A DNA stretch of 11,896 nucleotides from Stephanodiscus triporus. Lineage: Eukaryota > Bacillariophyta > Thalassiosirophyceae > Thalassiosirales > Thalassiosiraceae. The notes beneath the pieces are model-generated. The model saw only the letters and a program-made list of their open reading frames with translations. It made no database searches and was not told the origin of the DNA. The position numbers and the translations under genes were made by a program. This document shows positions 1-6,281 of this stretch, one piece after another. The stretch's first letter is position 1, and every line of letters starts with the position of its first letter. The stretch spans positions 1 through 11,896 of the forward strand of contig JALLAZ010000894.1 of assembly GCA_036939755.1 (NCBI GenBank), in the 5' to 3' direction.

Positions 1-1
1 A

Positions 2-340
2 CGTGAACAAGGTAAGAGCCTATGGAATAAAGAGGGCATGACATATTTCAAAAAAGCAGAACAGACGTGGAAGAACATCTACGACAGTGAGAATGACATG
101 AAGGTATTGTATAACAGATGGGAGGATTGGATAATGATGAAGGGAAAAGAGATTAAGGTTGGGGATGGGTCTAGGAAGACTTTTCATTGCGTTATGGGAA
201 CCTGGTACAACAAGGGTGCTCTGGAGGTGCAGGAGAAGAGTGATGAGAGTGAGGACGAGAATAACTTTGGAGATGAAAGTGGCTATTCTTCGGATGGGCA
301 CATAGTCAACATGCTGGCAATTGGCGGAGAGGACTACTAA
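2..340 (+). CDS. 3' part of an unrecognised hypothetical protein
   Basis: The reading frame is open from the left edge (codon phase starting at base 2) and stops with TAA at 338-340, giving about 112 residues. The real start lies outside the window; the ATG at 38 is internal. The product begins REQGKSLWNKEG and contains aromatic and charged residues spaced as in a helical domain (motifs TWKNIYDSENDM, NRWEDWIMMKGKE and KTFHCVMGTW). It ends in an acidic, serine-rich tail (QEKSDESEDENN). It resembles multi-copy hypothetical proteins I recall from diatom genomes, but I cannot assign a domain or function. The acidic tail and the coding-like scraps after the stop suggest that the protein was once longer. 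No signal peptide or membrane segment is visible. It could be a gene end or part of an unrecognised transposon. Confidence 0.45.
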   Translation, partial: REQGKSLWNKEGMTYFKKAEQTWKNIYDSENDMKVLYNRWEDWIMMKGKEIKVGDGSRKTFHCVMGTWYNKGALEVQEKSDESEDENNFGDESGYSSDGHIVNMLAIGGEDY

Positions 341-574
341 TGGATGAGACAACGATGGGTGGGAACAAGGGAGAGGAAGCAGACATGGAGAGTGATAAAG
401 CAAGAGAAACAAGACTCCTAAAACCCTGACAAGACAGCACCACCATTGTTTAGCATTCCGGCGGCAGGGACTGATGGAAGCCCGGCAGGAAATACCAGGA
501 TGGCTAGTAGGAGAGCGGTGGCAGCGGCGACGGAGAATGAACAGCGAAGAGAAGGAAGATGTAGGGACGAGTGA
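340..574 (+). pseudogene. Decayed coding remnants downstream of the first ORF
   Basis: The TAA that ends the upstream frame overlaps an ATG at 340-342. This opens a 29-codon frame starting MDETTMGGNKGEEADM and ending with TGA at 427-429. From about 428 the original frame becomes protein-like again (DKTAPPLFSIPAAGTDG, then MASRRAVAAATENEQRREG) and stops with TGA at 572-574. Two frames with plausible acidic or alanine-rich composition in relay look like one C-terminal region broken by a frameshift on each side. This is inferred from composition only. No family is recognised, and short open frames can look coding by chance. Confidence 0.25.
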
Positions 575-1100
575 AAGTGTTTTAGTGGTTAGTTTTATGG
601 TTCAGGTGATTTCAGTTGCATTAAGTTAGATTGAGTAAAACAATAATTGGTATCTGTTATCATATAATGCATTGGTTGATACAATTAATTAGCACGAGAT
701 GCAATAGAATCCTAAAAATAATAAATTAAATTGTATTACTCTGATACAATAAAATGTATCAAAAACTAGGTTGTTAGTTACCAATTGTATCAAAAATTAA
801 GGCACAAAAATAAATTGTATCTAAACGTGAGCGTAAAATCCAGATACAATTATTTGAAAAGAGAGACAGTAAGAATTTCACAGCCCACATTAATTTTGGA
901 GAGATCATTATTTTGGTTTACAGAGGTAGATGAGATATATGATGTCCGTCCTATGATGCGTGGCAAGCGTAGCACACTGGCCATAACAACTGCCACCATC
1001 CTGTAAAGGATACCCCATCCCATGGCCCAACACATCTCCCGATAGGGAAAAAGGTGGTGTTGGACGGGCGCATAGGGTAGTGGCCTTTTGCTTAGGGTAG
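575..1100. other. AT-rich gene-free stretch
   Basis: No supported gene lies here. The first 300 bases are markedly AT-rich and carry the octamer cluster described separately. A 73-codon open frame at 785-1006 has no protein-like features. From about 950 the composition returns to that of the neighbouring LINE remnant. Two copies of TAGGGTAGT, 20 bases apart (starting 1073 and 1093), occur just before the LINE coding homology. This part may be LINE 5' leader sequence, but no element boundary can be placed. Confidence 0.5.
676..850. repeat. Cluster of ATTGTATC/GATACAAT octamers
   Basis: Five exact copies of one octamer occur in 175 bases: GATACAAT at 678-685, 743-750 and 843-850, and its reverse complement ATTGTATC at 784-791 and 814-821. 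One-mismatch copies lie at 730-737 and 753-760. The outer pair TTGATACAATT (676-686) and AATTGTATCAA (783-793) forms an 11-bp inverted repeat. A given 8-mer is expected far less than once in this length even on both strands, although AT bias raises the chance somewhat. It may be a multi-site protein-binding cluster or the subterminal repeats of a small DNA transposon. No transposase is present nearby. Confidence 0.6.
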
Positions 1101-1885
1101 TACGGTAGCTACCTGGTTTTTTGTACCTACAGGGCAGAAATTCCCCTTGTGGCGGTGACCCGTGCCCCATCAACACGACCTGTTGATATTGAAAGTGTTC
1201 GAAGTGGCCGCAATGGAGGTTTAGAATCGGCCTTGATGGCGATGGATAATTTGGGGGTTGATTTTGGGTTCCTGCCTGAAACAAAATTAACAGGTGGCAT
1301 TTATACCCGCTTTTCTAGTGAATATAATGTCCTCGCCTTGAACGCTTTGTTGGCCTGTCAAGGGGGGATTGCCCTCTTTTGGAGGGGCAATAATTCGTAC
1401 AAGATCAAGGAGATGCTAGTCTGGGGCCCCAACATCATTTCTTTGCATTTGATGATAATGAGGAAAACCAGATTTTACGTCGTGGGGTGTTACATCCCAC
1501 CCTCCGATCTCGAAACATTGGCGTGTATTAACAAGGCCTGGCGTGAGTGCCCCACGGGGGCTCATCTCATTTTGGTCGGCGATCTGAACCTCGACCTCCG
1601 CGCTTCGCGCACGGAAAGATAGGAGACAATTGCTGAACAAGCGGATGCCATGGACCTCATTGATATGTCCAGACACTTTTGCCAATGCTCGGGGAAACTG
1701 CTTCGGGGGAGGTGGACGTGGAGGATGAGGAGGGGGGGGAGTTGGATCTCCTCCCAGCAGTGCGGTAACTTTTTAGGAAGGGAAACCGACCATAGAAGAT
1801 TTTGGCGCATCAGTGTCCAGATGCCACGCTACTACTCCAATCATCGAGCTCTGGTTGCCATTATTTATGCAGAGGGGGGGGGGGG
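1101..1885 (+). pseudogene. LINE APE-like endonuclease domain (broken)
   Basis: This part encodes the endonuclease that nicks target DNA for target-primed reverse transcription. Visible motifs are SVRSGRNGGLESALMAM near the N-terminus, PETKLTGGIYTR (the Glu of ETK is a metal-binding catalytic residue), GCYIPPSDLETL, the catalytic VGDLNLDL, and GRWTWRMRR. The final catalytic motif, normally SDH, reads SNHRALV, an Asp-to-Asn change that should impair activity. The frame opens after a TAG at 1098-1100. A GTG at 1149 is not convincing as a start, and the true start is not seen. The frame has an in-frame TAG at 1620-1622 and shifts at the 12-G run that ends it. Confidence 0.8.
1874..1885. repeat. 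12-G homopolymer at a LINE frameshift
   Basis: The LINE frame changes exactly here, from AIIYAEGGG to KPYRKRM in the next frame. Replication slippage or a miscounted run would explain it. Confidence 0.8.
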
Positions 1886-2612
1886 ATTTGAAGCCATACC
1901 GGAAGCGGATGCAGAAATTTCCTCTTTCCCTTCCCCAGGGCCCACACCCGCAGCTTGATGCCACGTACGAGGAGCTCAAGTGGGATGTAGTACGCCCCCC
2001 CCCCCCCAAGGGAGCATCCAGCCAATAAATGGATCACCGACAAAACATGGAAAATCTTCGACAAGGGCGCGCTGTTGCGGCAGAAGGGCATGCTCTCCCA
2101 AGCGGCAGCACGATCGCTTGGGCGGGAAATCATTGGCTGGATTGAAGGCAGATCGCCTCCTCCAGGCCACAACTGCTGCTTTGAATGTCGAAGGATGCCT
2201 CGCGGCAGGGGAGTACATTGAGGCTTGGCGCCACCTGAAAGGGTGGTATCGCTTGGTGGAGGACCGAGCCCCAATGCCATGCTCTGAGACGTTAGCCAAA
2301 CAAAATGCAGGAACAGATTGATTTGTACGCAGCACGTCAACCCCCAGGGGTGATGCTGCCGTTGCATGTGGACCCCGCCCCCATCCCTGATGCGGCCCTG
2401 ACGGACTCTGAGTTGCGAATGGTCGTGGGTAAACTATGGAACGGCCGCGCCACTGGTGCGATGTGCATGAAGGCAGAGCATCTGAAAGAGTGGCTCACCG
2501 ACATCAAGCGTGAGGAGCAGGAGGAAGGTAGAGTGGAGGGGTTGGGGGACCGGTGGAGATCGTTCGTGGCATTGCTACAGGCAGTCTGGACAATGGGAAC
2601 TGCACCCACCAG
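1886..2612 (+). pseudogene. LINE endonuclease-to-RT linker region (frameshifted)
   Basis: This continues the LINE protein in successive frames. The first is KPYRKRMQKFPLSLPQGP to TYEELKWDVV, up to the 13-C run. The next runs ANKWITDKTWKIF to AARSLGREI. The third contains LKADRLLQA and EAWRHLKGWYRLVEDRAP (to about 2300). The last begins MQEQIDLYAARQPPG at 2305 and contains HVDPAPIPDAALTDSELR and WNGRATGAMCMKAEHLKEW. The segment N-G-R-A-x-G-A-x-x-M-x-A-E-H is the usual lead-in to the RT domain in this LINE type. Each junction needs a one- or two-base indel to restore one frame, and two junctions coincide with long homopolymers, where either mutation or sequencing error could be responsible. Confidence 0.75.
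1995..2007. repeat. 13-C homopolymer at a LINE frameshift
   Basis: The second homopolymer frameshift of the LINE: WDVV plus prolines before the run, and PREHPANKW in another frame after it. Confidence 0.8.
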
Positions 2613-2715
2613 ATGACCTGGATGATAATCATCCTTCTGCCTAAAGGTGGAGGTGACTATCACGGTATTGGTTTACTCGACCCCATATGGAAGGTTGTAG
2701 AGAAAGTTATGGTTG
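2613..2715 (+). pseudogene. LINE reverse transcriptase, first conserved block only
   Basis: In a new frame the sequence reads QMTWMIIILLPKGGGDYHG followed by IGLLDPIWKVVEKVM. This matches RT blocks 1-2 (the I-L-L-P-K-G-G and R-P/G-I-x-L-L-x-x-x-W-K-V-x-E-K-V type motifs). Similarity ends abruptly after VEKVM. The frame stays open to a TAG at 2808-2810, but those last 30 codons do not look like RT. Palm, thumb and catalytic aspartates are missing, so this is a breakpoint (deletion, or a later insertion) and not merely decay. Confidence 0.75.
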
Positions 2716-2753
2716 CTAGTGTTATACATACCAAACAAGTACTAGGATGTACA

Positions 2754-2782
2754 ATGGCGGGAAACCAAGGGATTCCCGCCAT
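2754..2782. repeat. Perfect hairpin 1 (10-bp stem, 9-nt loop)
   Basis: ATGGCGGGAA at 2754-2763 is the exact reverse complement of TTCCCGCCAT at 2773-2782, with a 9-nt loop. No T-run follows, so a bacterial-style terminator is not implied. Confidence 0.8.
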
Positions 2783-2816
2783 ATCTGGGCTATCCTTAAG
2801 TAAGTATTAGGCACAC

Positions 2817-2835
2817 ATTCTCCTATGAGGAGAAT
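2817..2835. repeat. Perfect hairpin 2 (8-bp stem, 3-nt loop)
   Basis: ATTCTCCT at 2817-2824 pairs exactly with AGGAGAAT at 2828-2835 around the loop ATG. The tight loop and AT-containing stem make it less stable than the first hairpin. Confidence 0.75.
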
Positions 2836-2857
2836 ACGAGAAACAGGAAGTGAGAAG

Positions 2858-2878
2858 GGTCGTTGTAAACCAACGACC
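2858..2878. repeat. Perfect hairpin 3 (8-bp stem, 5-nt loop)
   Basis: GGTCGTTG at 2858-2865 pairs exactly with CAACGACC at 2871-2878, with the loop TAAAC. It is the third perfect stem-loop within 125 bases. Confidence 0.75.
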
Positions 2879-3097
2879 ACATGCCACATTGGCGACCCAA
2901 TTAGCTGCAAAAGCTACACAATGCCAGACAGGAAAAACCTAAGTATTGCCCAATAGTCTCATAATTGATAAATATCCTTTACATCGACTACAACGCTAGC
3001 ACGTGGGTTCAGCAGACATTTATCAATTCAATCAAACAAATCATCCAATCGACCGACGTGGAACATTGCCCTCAACCCCAAGCGCACGAGATCAAAA

Positions 3098-3997
3098 ATG
3101 TCCCCGTCGAAGTCATCAGGAGCATACAAAATGCTCATAAATCTCCGGGACAAGATGACACACCTAAACGGTGTCATAACTCCCGAGGCCGTCAATCGTC
3201 TTGAAGTCGAACTCGGCGGCATCTTCACCATCATCAAAACGTACCACTACAAGCAAGGTCAAAAGTATGGTCACCTTGCTAGCGCGATTCCCCAAGCAAT
3301 GTACCAGCTAGTCATCAACAATCCAGCGTGGACACACACCGTCCCCCCCGACCCAGGAGCTTACTCCGCGGTGGCACTGGCTGCCAGAACCTCGGCGGCA
3401 CAACGCGAACAACTCATTGCCACACACAAGGTGACAATTGAGAGTCACGCCAACTACCTCAAGGTGGAAGAGGCGGGCAAAGAACTCATCCTTTACGCCA
3501 TGGGCGACGACGCAATTGCCCCACTAAAAAAGCAATACATCAGCTTTGGGGACAAAACTGTTCTCACGAGGATCGTCCATCTACAAACGAAAACGGCTAT
3601 CAAGATGGTGACCACCGCACAAAAGCATGAGTACCCCATGAACGGATACAACACCATGTGGGATCCAACATCTAGCATCACAGCATACTTCACAACGCTG
3701 GACTGTTTCCAAGTATCGCTCGAGGACCGCGGCATTGCAACGAGCGTGGCGGAGAAATGCATGGCGGCGGGAGCACAAATGTGGGCGAGCGAAATGTTCA
3801 CAGAAGAGCAAATGCTGGGGTGGGAAATCAAGCCAATAGCAGACCAAACGTGGCCAAACCTCCAGGCCTATTTCACCGAAAAATGGCTTGAGCAGAAGCA
3901 ATACTCCGCCACGACGGCCAAGCAATCTAGGTTCAAAGAGGCGGCTCTCGCCGCCCAGGAAAAAGAACATCAGAAACCCAGGATCGGCCACTCGTAA
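3098..3997 (+). CDS. Copia-type (diatom) gag-like fragment, 299 aa
   Basis: This encodes a capsid-like Gag region of an LTR retrotransposon of a type I recall as abundant in diatoms, often annotated as hypothetical protein. Hallmarks are LRDKMTHLNGVITPEAVNRL, GGIFTIIKTYHYKQGQKYGH, EEAGKELILYAMGDDA, PLKKQYISFGD and EKWLEQKQYSATTAKQSRFK. The ATG at 3131 (residue 12) may be a better start, because the similarity I recognise begins with LRDKM. The similarity ends near EAALAAQE (about 3960). The last residues (KEHQKPRIGHS) and the TAA then come from unrelated sequence, so the usual glutamine- and methionine-rich tail, zinc knuckles and pol are missing. No stop or frameshift interrupts the 300 codons, in contrast with the LINE beside it. 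It differs in sequence from the Gag at 6654, so two distinct copia families are represented. It is either a recent truncated copy or a retained host ORF. Confidence 0.75.
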   Translation: MSPSKSSGAYKMLINLRDKMTHLNGVITPEAVNRLEVELGGIFTIIKTYHYKQGQKYGHLASAIPQAMYQLVINNPAWTHTVPPDPGAYSAVALAARTSAAQREQLIATHKVTIESHANYLKVEEAGKELILYAMGDDAIAPLKKQYISFGDKTVLTRIVHLQTKTAIKMVTTAQKHEYPMNGYNTMWDPTSSITAYFTTLDCFQVSLEDRGIATSVAEKCMAAGAQMWASEMFTEEQMLGWEIKPIADQTWPNLQAYFTEKWLEQKQYSATTAKQSRFKEAALAAQEKEHQKPRIGHS

Positions 3998-4023
3998 CCA
4001 TAACTGCCGTTCGGCGGTAATTA

Positions 4024-4039
4024 GTTACTGGCCAGTAAC
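4024..4039. repeat. Perfect 16-bp palindrome GTTACTGGCCAGTAAC
   Basis: The sequence equals its own reverse complement over 16 bases. It overlaps the second copy of the GTAACCATAA direct repeat. Such a symmetric site could bind a dimeric protein, but no known factor is assigned. Confidence 0.75.
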
Positions 4040-4100
4040 CATAAAAAAGAATCAGTTTGATCATATCCATAAGTACTGTACAGTAGCATTCCATTGCTGT

Positions 4101-4125
4101 GACATAACCAAATTTTGGTTATGTC
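4101..4125. repeat. Perfect 25-bp palindrome with 12-bp arms
   Basis: GACATAACCAAA (4101-4112) and TTTGGTTATGTC (4114-4125) are exact reverse complements around one base. The arms contain ATAACC, also present in related order in the nearby repeat. A perfect 12-bp arm is unlikely by chance here. Confidence 0.8.
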
Positions 4126-4218
4126 TCAAATATGTGTCTGTCTCGTTAAGGACTCCTACTAATTCTCCTGCAGGTTATTTTTCAAGTGTGGGATCTGTTT
4201 CGCACTTTGCAAATTTTC

Positions 4219-4241
4219 AATTTTTGGCGGCGCCAAAAATT
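4219..4241. promoter_or_regulatory. Perfect 23-bp palindrome containing an E2F-like site
   Basis: AATTTTTGGCG (4219-4229) and CGCCAAAAATT (4231-4241) are exact reverse complements around one G. The centre reads TTTGGCGG on the plus strand and TTTGGCGC on the minus strand; the latter fits the E2F/DP consensus TTTSSCGC. It lies about 75 bases before the first candidate ATG of the OTU gene. A cell-cycle promoter element is a reasonable inference, but only an inference. Confidence 0.5.
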
Positions 4242-4389
4242 CCAACACACCAAAAATTCGCAAGCGGAGAGAGCAACCTAAAAAAGTTGAGCTATCGTCT
4301 GGTCGTCATCGCATTGATGCAACAATTAACCTTGTCACTCTTTTCACGCCTCGCTTGCTCGCATGATGGCGACGACGACGGCAGCAATA

Positions 4390-4482
4390 GTGGCGGCGCA
4401 CGTGGACGTCGGCTCTTGCTCGCTCACGTGACTGCAACAAAGAGGCAGGTGGCGGTGCGCGTGAACATCGGCTCTTGCTCGC
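4390..4482 (+). repeat. Imperfect 34-bp tandem duplication, period 59
   Basis: Bases 4390-4423 and 4449-4482 agree at 30 of 34 positions, and both end GGCTCTTGCTCGC. The period is 59, not a multiple of 3, so the two copies are read in different frames within the OTU 5' region. That argues that this part is either noncoding leader or has been frame-disrupted. Confidence 0.65.
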
Positions 4483-5651
4483 ATCCTGCGGAGGACGATG
4501 ACTGCGACGAGGGGTGGCTCAACGAGAGCAGGGGGAAGGATGACAATCAACGGAGGGTCATCTTCATGGGAAAGTCTCACGACGATGATGACGATGACGG
4601 CCGCCTCCACGGTGACTTAAGATTATGGAGAGGGGATCATAGTACCCCCCCTCCCCCCTTTTCCTCCTCTTCCCTGGAGGACGACGGCATTGATGACGAG
4701 CTATCTTGTTTCGCCCGTCTCCTGCGATCCGACCACCGTCCCCCTTTGGACGTTGTGTGCGTCGACGGCGACGGCAATTGTCTCTTCCGGGCCGTGTCGC
4801 TACAGGTTTACGGCGACACAACCATGCACGCCGAGGTGCGTCAGCGCTGTCTCGGCTTCATGGAGGCAGAGGAGGAGCACTATCGGGACTTCGTTGTGGA
4901 GGACGAGGACAGCGATGACGGGGATGACAAGGGCCTCCTCGGGAGCGGGCACAGTAGGAGGTGGGGGAGGACGGCATCATCATCGTCATTGTCCTCGGAT
5001 GACGGGTTCCGGGACTATGTCACATGGAAGCAACGACTCGGCAAGCACAGCAACCACGCCAAGATACAGGCCATGAGCGAATTGTAAAACCGCTCCATCG
5101 AGGTATACGTCCCGTTGAACAGCGTGGTCCCCATCAACATTTTCCAGTCGGGATATGCCCGAGATGGCGTAGGGCTCGGGGAAGCCGGGGACGGTGATCC
5201 CGACGTCCTCCTCGACAGCGAGAGGGATAATGGCATCGGGGGAGGAGGAGGGGGCGGCGGGGAGGGGGACGCGCCCATACGGTTGTGCTGCACAAACGGG
5301 GAGCACTACAATGTGCTGATCGACCCGATGCTGCCCACGGCTGGATTGGGACTTGGCTTGCCGGGATTGCATGTGGGATTGGCAGACAGGATGCAATTGG
5401 AGGAGGCAAAGAATGCAAGCATCGAGGGGGCGTTGGAGGAGAAGATGAGGATGGCATTGGAGGAGAGCCGACGTGCCGTGAGGGAATGAGAGGAGATGGA
5501 GATCGGTGAGGCGCTGAGGATCAGCAGCGTCGTCAGCCGTTGTCGAAGGGGGGGCAAGTCGGTGGGGGGGGGCAAGGAAAACAACATGTACGTGAAGAAG
5601 GCGATGTACCTGTCCGAGATTGAGGCCGCTGACTTCGATTTGGAGCAGGCC

Positions 5652-5766
5652 GTTGAGTTTATAGTGCCCCTTTGCCGCCCTCTTCCTTATTCATCAGGGG
5701 GATTCCGATTCTAATTTTTATCTCCTGATGATTTGTTTTCTAATGCCGTCCTCGTTCGTATTCCAG
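5652..5766 (+). other. Predicted spliceosomal intron (115 nt, phase 0) in the OTU gene
   Basis: The donor GTTGAG follows codon GCC, and the acceptor TTCCAG precedes GTCCTGGCA. Splicing joins LEQA to VLASSLESY, completing a textbook ubiquitin-interacting motif (acidic-L-x-x-A-x-x-x-S). Without splicing the frame runs into TAA at 5712-5714. The intron length of 115 is typical for microalgae. The donor is not the strongest consensus, so support comes mainly from the motif that is restored. Confidence 0.65.
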
Positions 5767-6010
5767 GTCCTGGCAAGCTCATTGGAATCCTATCAAAGAG
5801 CGCAAACCTCCATCCTCTCGACGGGGAGGGTTGTTGGGAGTAATGGGTGGGGAAGGTCGAAGCGGAGGCAGGAACAGGTTCAACTCTTCCTCGCCGTGAA
5901 GTTTGAGGTCTTCGTCAAATTCGGTCAGTCCGTCGATATCTTTGTATCAGCCATTTCTTCTTTCTTTAATTCTCTCCAACCTCATTTTGTTCTCTCCGCC
6001 TGCGCCTACG

Positions 6011-6022
6011 CCCCCCCCCCCC
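6011..6022. repeat. 12-C homopolymer in the putative second OTU intron
   Basis: It follows about 60 bases of pyrimidine-rich sequence (from about 5955) and precedes CA repeats. This looks like the polypyrimidine tract of a second intron whose acceptor could be AG at 6060-6061. Downstream, the OTU frame reads acidic sequence (KEAEAKDDDDNGWREEG). The donor is unclear; AG|GTCGAA near 5856 gives the right phase but is weak. Confidence 0.35.
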
Positions 6023-6281
6023 ACACACACTTGTTGCTTGTTGACACCGATCGTTTTGAAGCCCGTCTTCCGAACAAACAACACATGACGACGCCGATGG
6101 GGGTGGATCATCATTGTCATCGTCGAAGGAGGCGGAGGCGAAGGACGATGACGACAATGGCTGGCGGGAGGAGGGGATCAGCCGCCATCGTCGTCGATGT
6201 GCCGATGTGTTGGACCTCACAGAGTACGTATGGGGATCCGTTGCCATCTTCGTCATTTGGCAGTGGCATGGCGGGCAGTAG

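Larger units (their letters stand above)
1101..2715 (+). mobile_element. Degenerate, 3'-truncated LINE (non-LTR retrotransposon)
   Basis: A relay of reading frames on the plus strand spells out one collinear protein: an endonuclease/exonuclease/phosphatase-type endonuclease, an arginine- and charge-rich linker, and the first conserved block of a reverse transcriptase. The relay has an in-frame TAG at 1620-1622. Frame changes occur at the 12-G run (1874-1885), at the 13-C run (1995-2007), and near 2145, 2305 and 2612. Recognisable homology stops at about 2715, before the RT palm and the catalytic YxDD region. The copy therefore cannot mobilise itself. I saw no poly-A tail or target-site duplication, so neither end is certain. 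Family recognition comes from memory of related algal and protist LINE proteins, not from a search. Confidence 0.8.
2716..3097. other. Gene-free junction region with hairpins
   Basis: This lies between the LINE breakpoint and the gag-like fragment. No supported gene is present. An open frame at 2965-3204 has no recognisable motif and overlaps the gag-like frame. The main content is three perfect hairpins between 2754 and 2878 (listed separately). AAGTATT occurs both near 2803 and near 2941. The region may be part of an inserted non-autonomous repeat, but no terminal repeats could be paired. Confidence 0.5.
3998..4313. other. Gene-free region upstream of the OTU gene, palindrome-rich
   Basis: No gene is supported here. 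The frame of the OTU gene is open through this stretch, but its composition (many F, Y and K codons, AT-rich) does not look coding. The stretch contains a 10-bp direct repeat, GTAACCATAA, at 3994-4003 and 4035-4044, and three perfect palindromes listed separately. It is the natural place for the OTU gene promoter, though no TATA element can be called with confidence. Confidence 0.5.
4314..6281 (+). pseudogene. OTUD5-like OTU deubiquitinase with UIMs, interrupted by in-frame stops
   Basis: OTU cysteine proteases remove ubiquitin from proteins. The catalytic loop reads VDGDGNCLFRAVSLQVYGD (Cys codon 4779-4781). It is followed by MHAEVRQRCLGFMEAEEEHY, an acidic-serine insert, YVTWKQRLGKHSNHAKIQAM, then IEVYVPLNSVVPINIFQSGY, and the catalytic GEHYNVL (His codon 5304-5306). 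This order and these motifs match the OTUD5/DUBA subfamily. Three ubiquitin-interacting motifs follow (about 5436-5486, 5490-5528, and 5631-5651 joined to 5767-5793). One frame carries everything to 5651, but TAA at 5085-5087 sits between the catalytic Cys and His, where OTUD5 has Tyr, and TGA at 5487-5489 lies between UIM 1 and 2. A product ending at the TAA would lack the catalytic His. The start is uncertain: ATG 4314 or ATG 4566 (MGKSHDDDDDD). The end is a tentative third exon (acceptor near 6061, stop 6279-6281). It is probably a recent pseudogene; readthrough or sequence error is possible. Confidence 0.7.

Noticed and set aside
785..1006. Small ORF of 73 codons
   Set aside because: Lies in the AT-rich repeat cluster, has no motif, and overlaps an antisense frame of equal weakness.
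1861..2367. Antisense ORFs of 80-170 codons over the LINE, gag and copia regions
   Set aside because: They mirror GC-rich coding sequence on the plus strand, carry no domains, and are low-complexity (Pro/Gly/Arg/Ser runs).
2716..2810. Continuation of the LINE reverse transcriptase
   Set aside because: The frame is open, but after VEKVM no RT motif follows and the sequence enters hairpin DNA.
2754..2878. CRISPR-like array or bacterial terminators from the hairpins
   Set aside because: The stems differ from one another, there are no direct repeats with spacers, no T-runs, and the context is eukaryotic.
2880..2935. tRNA-like fragment
   Set aside because: No cloverleaf with proper arm lengths or a T-loop GTTCRA could be formed.
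3888..4313. N-terminal extension of the OTU protein from ATG 3888
   Set aside because: The first part overlaps the gag-like gene in another frame and the rest crosses AT-rich palindromes; the frame is merely open by chance.
5487..5489. TGA as selenocysteine in the OTU gene
   Set aside because: The position is in a UIM linker with no redox context, and no SECIS-like element was recognised downstream.
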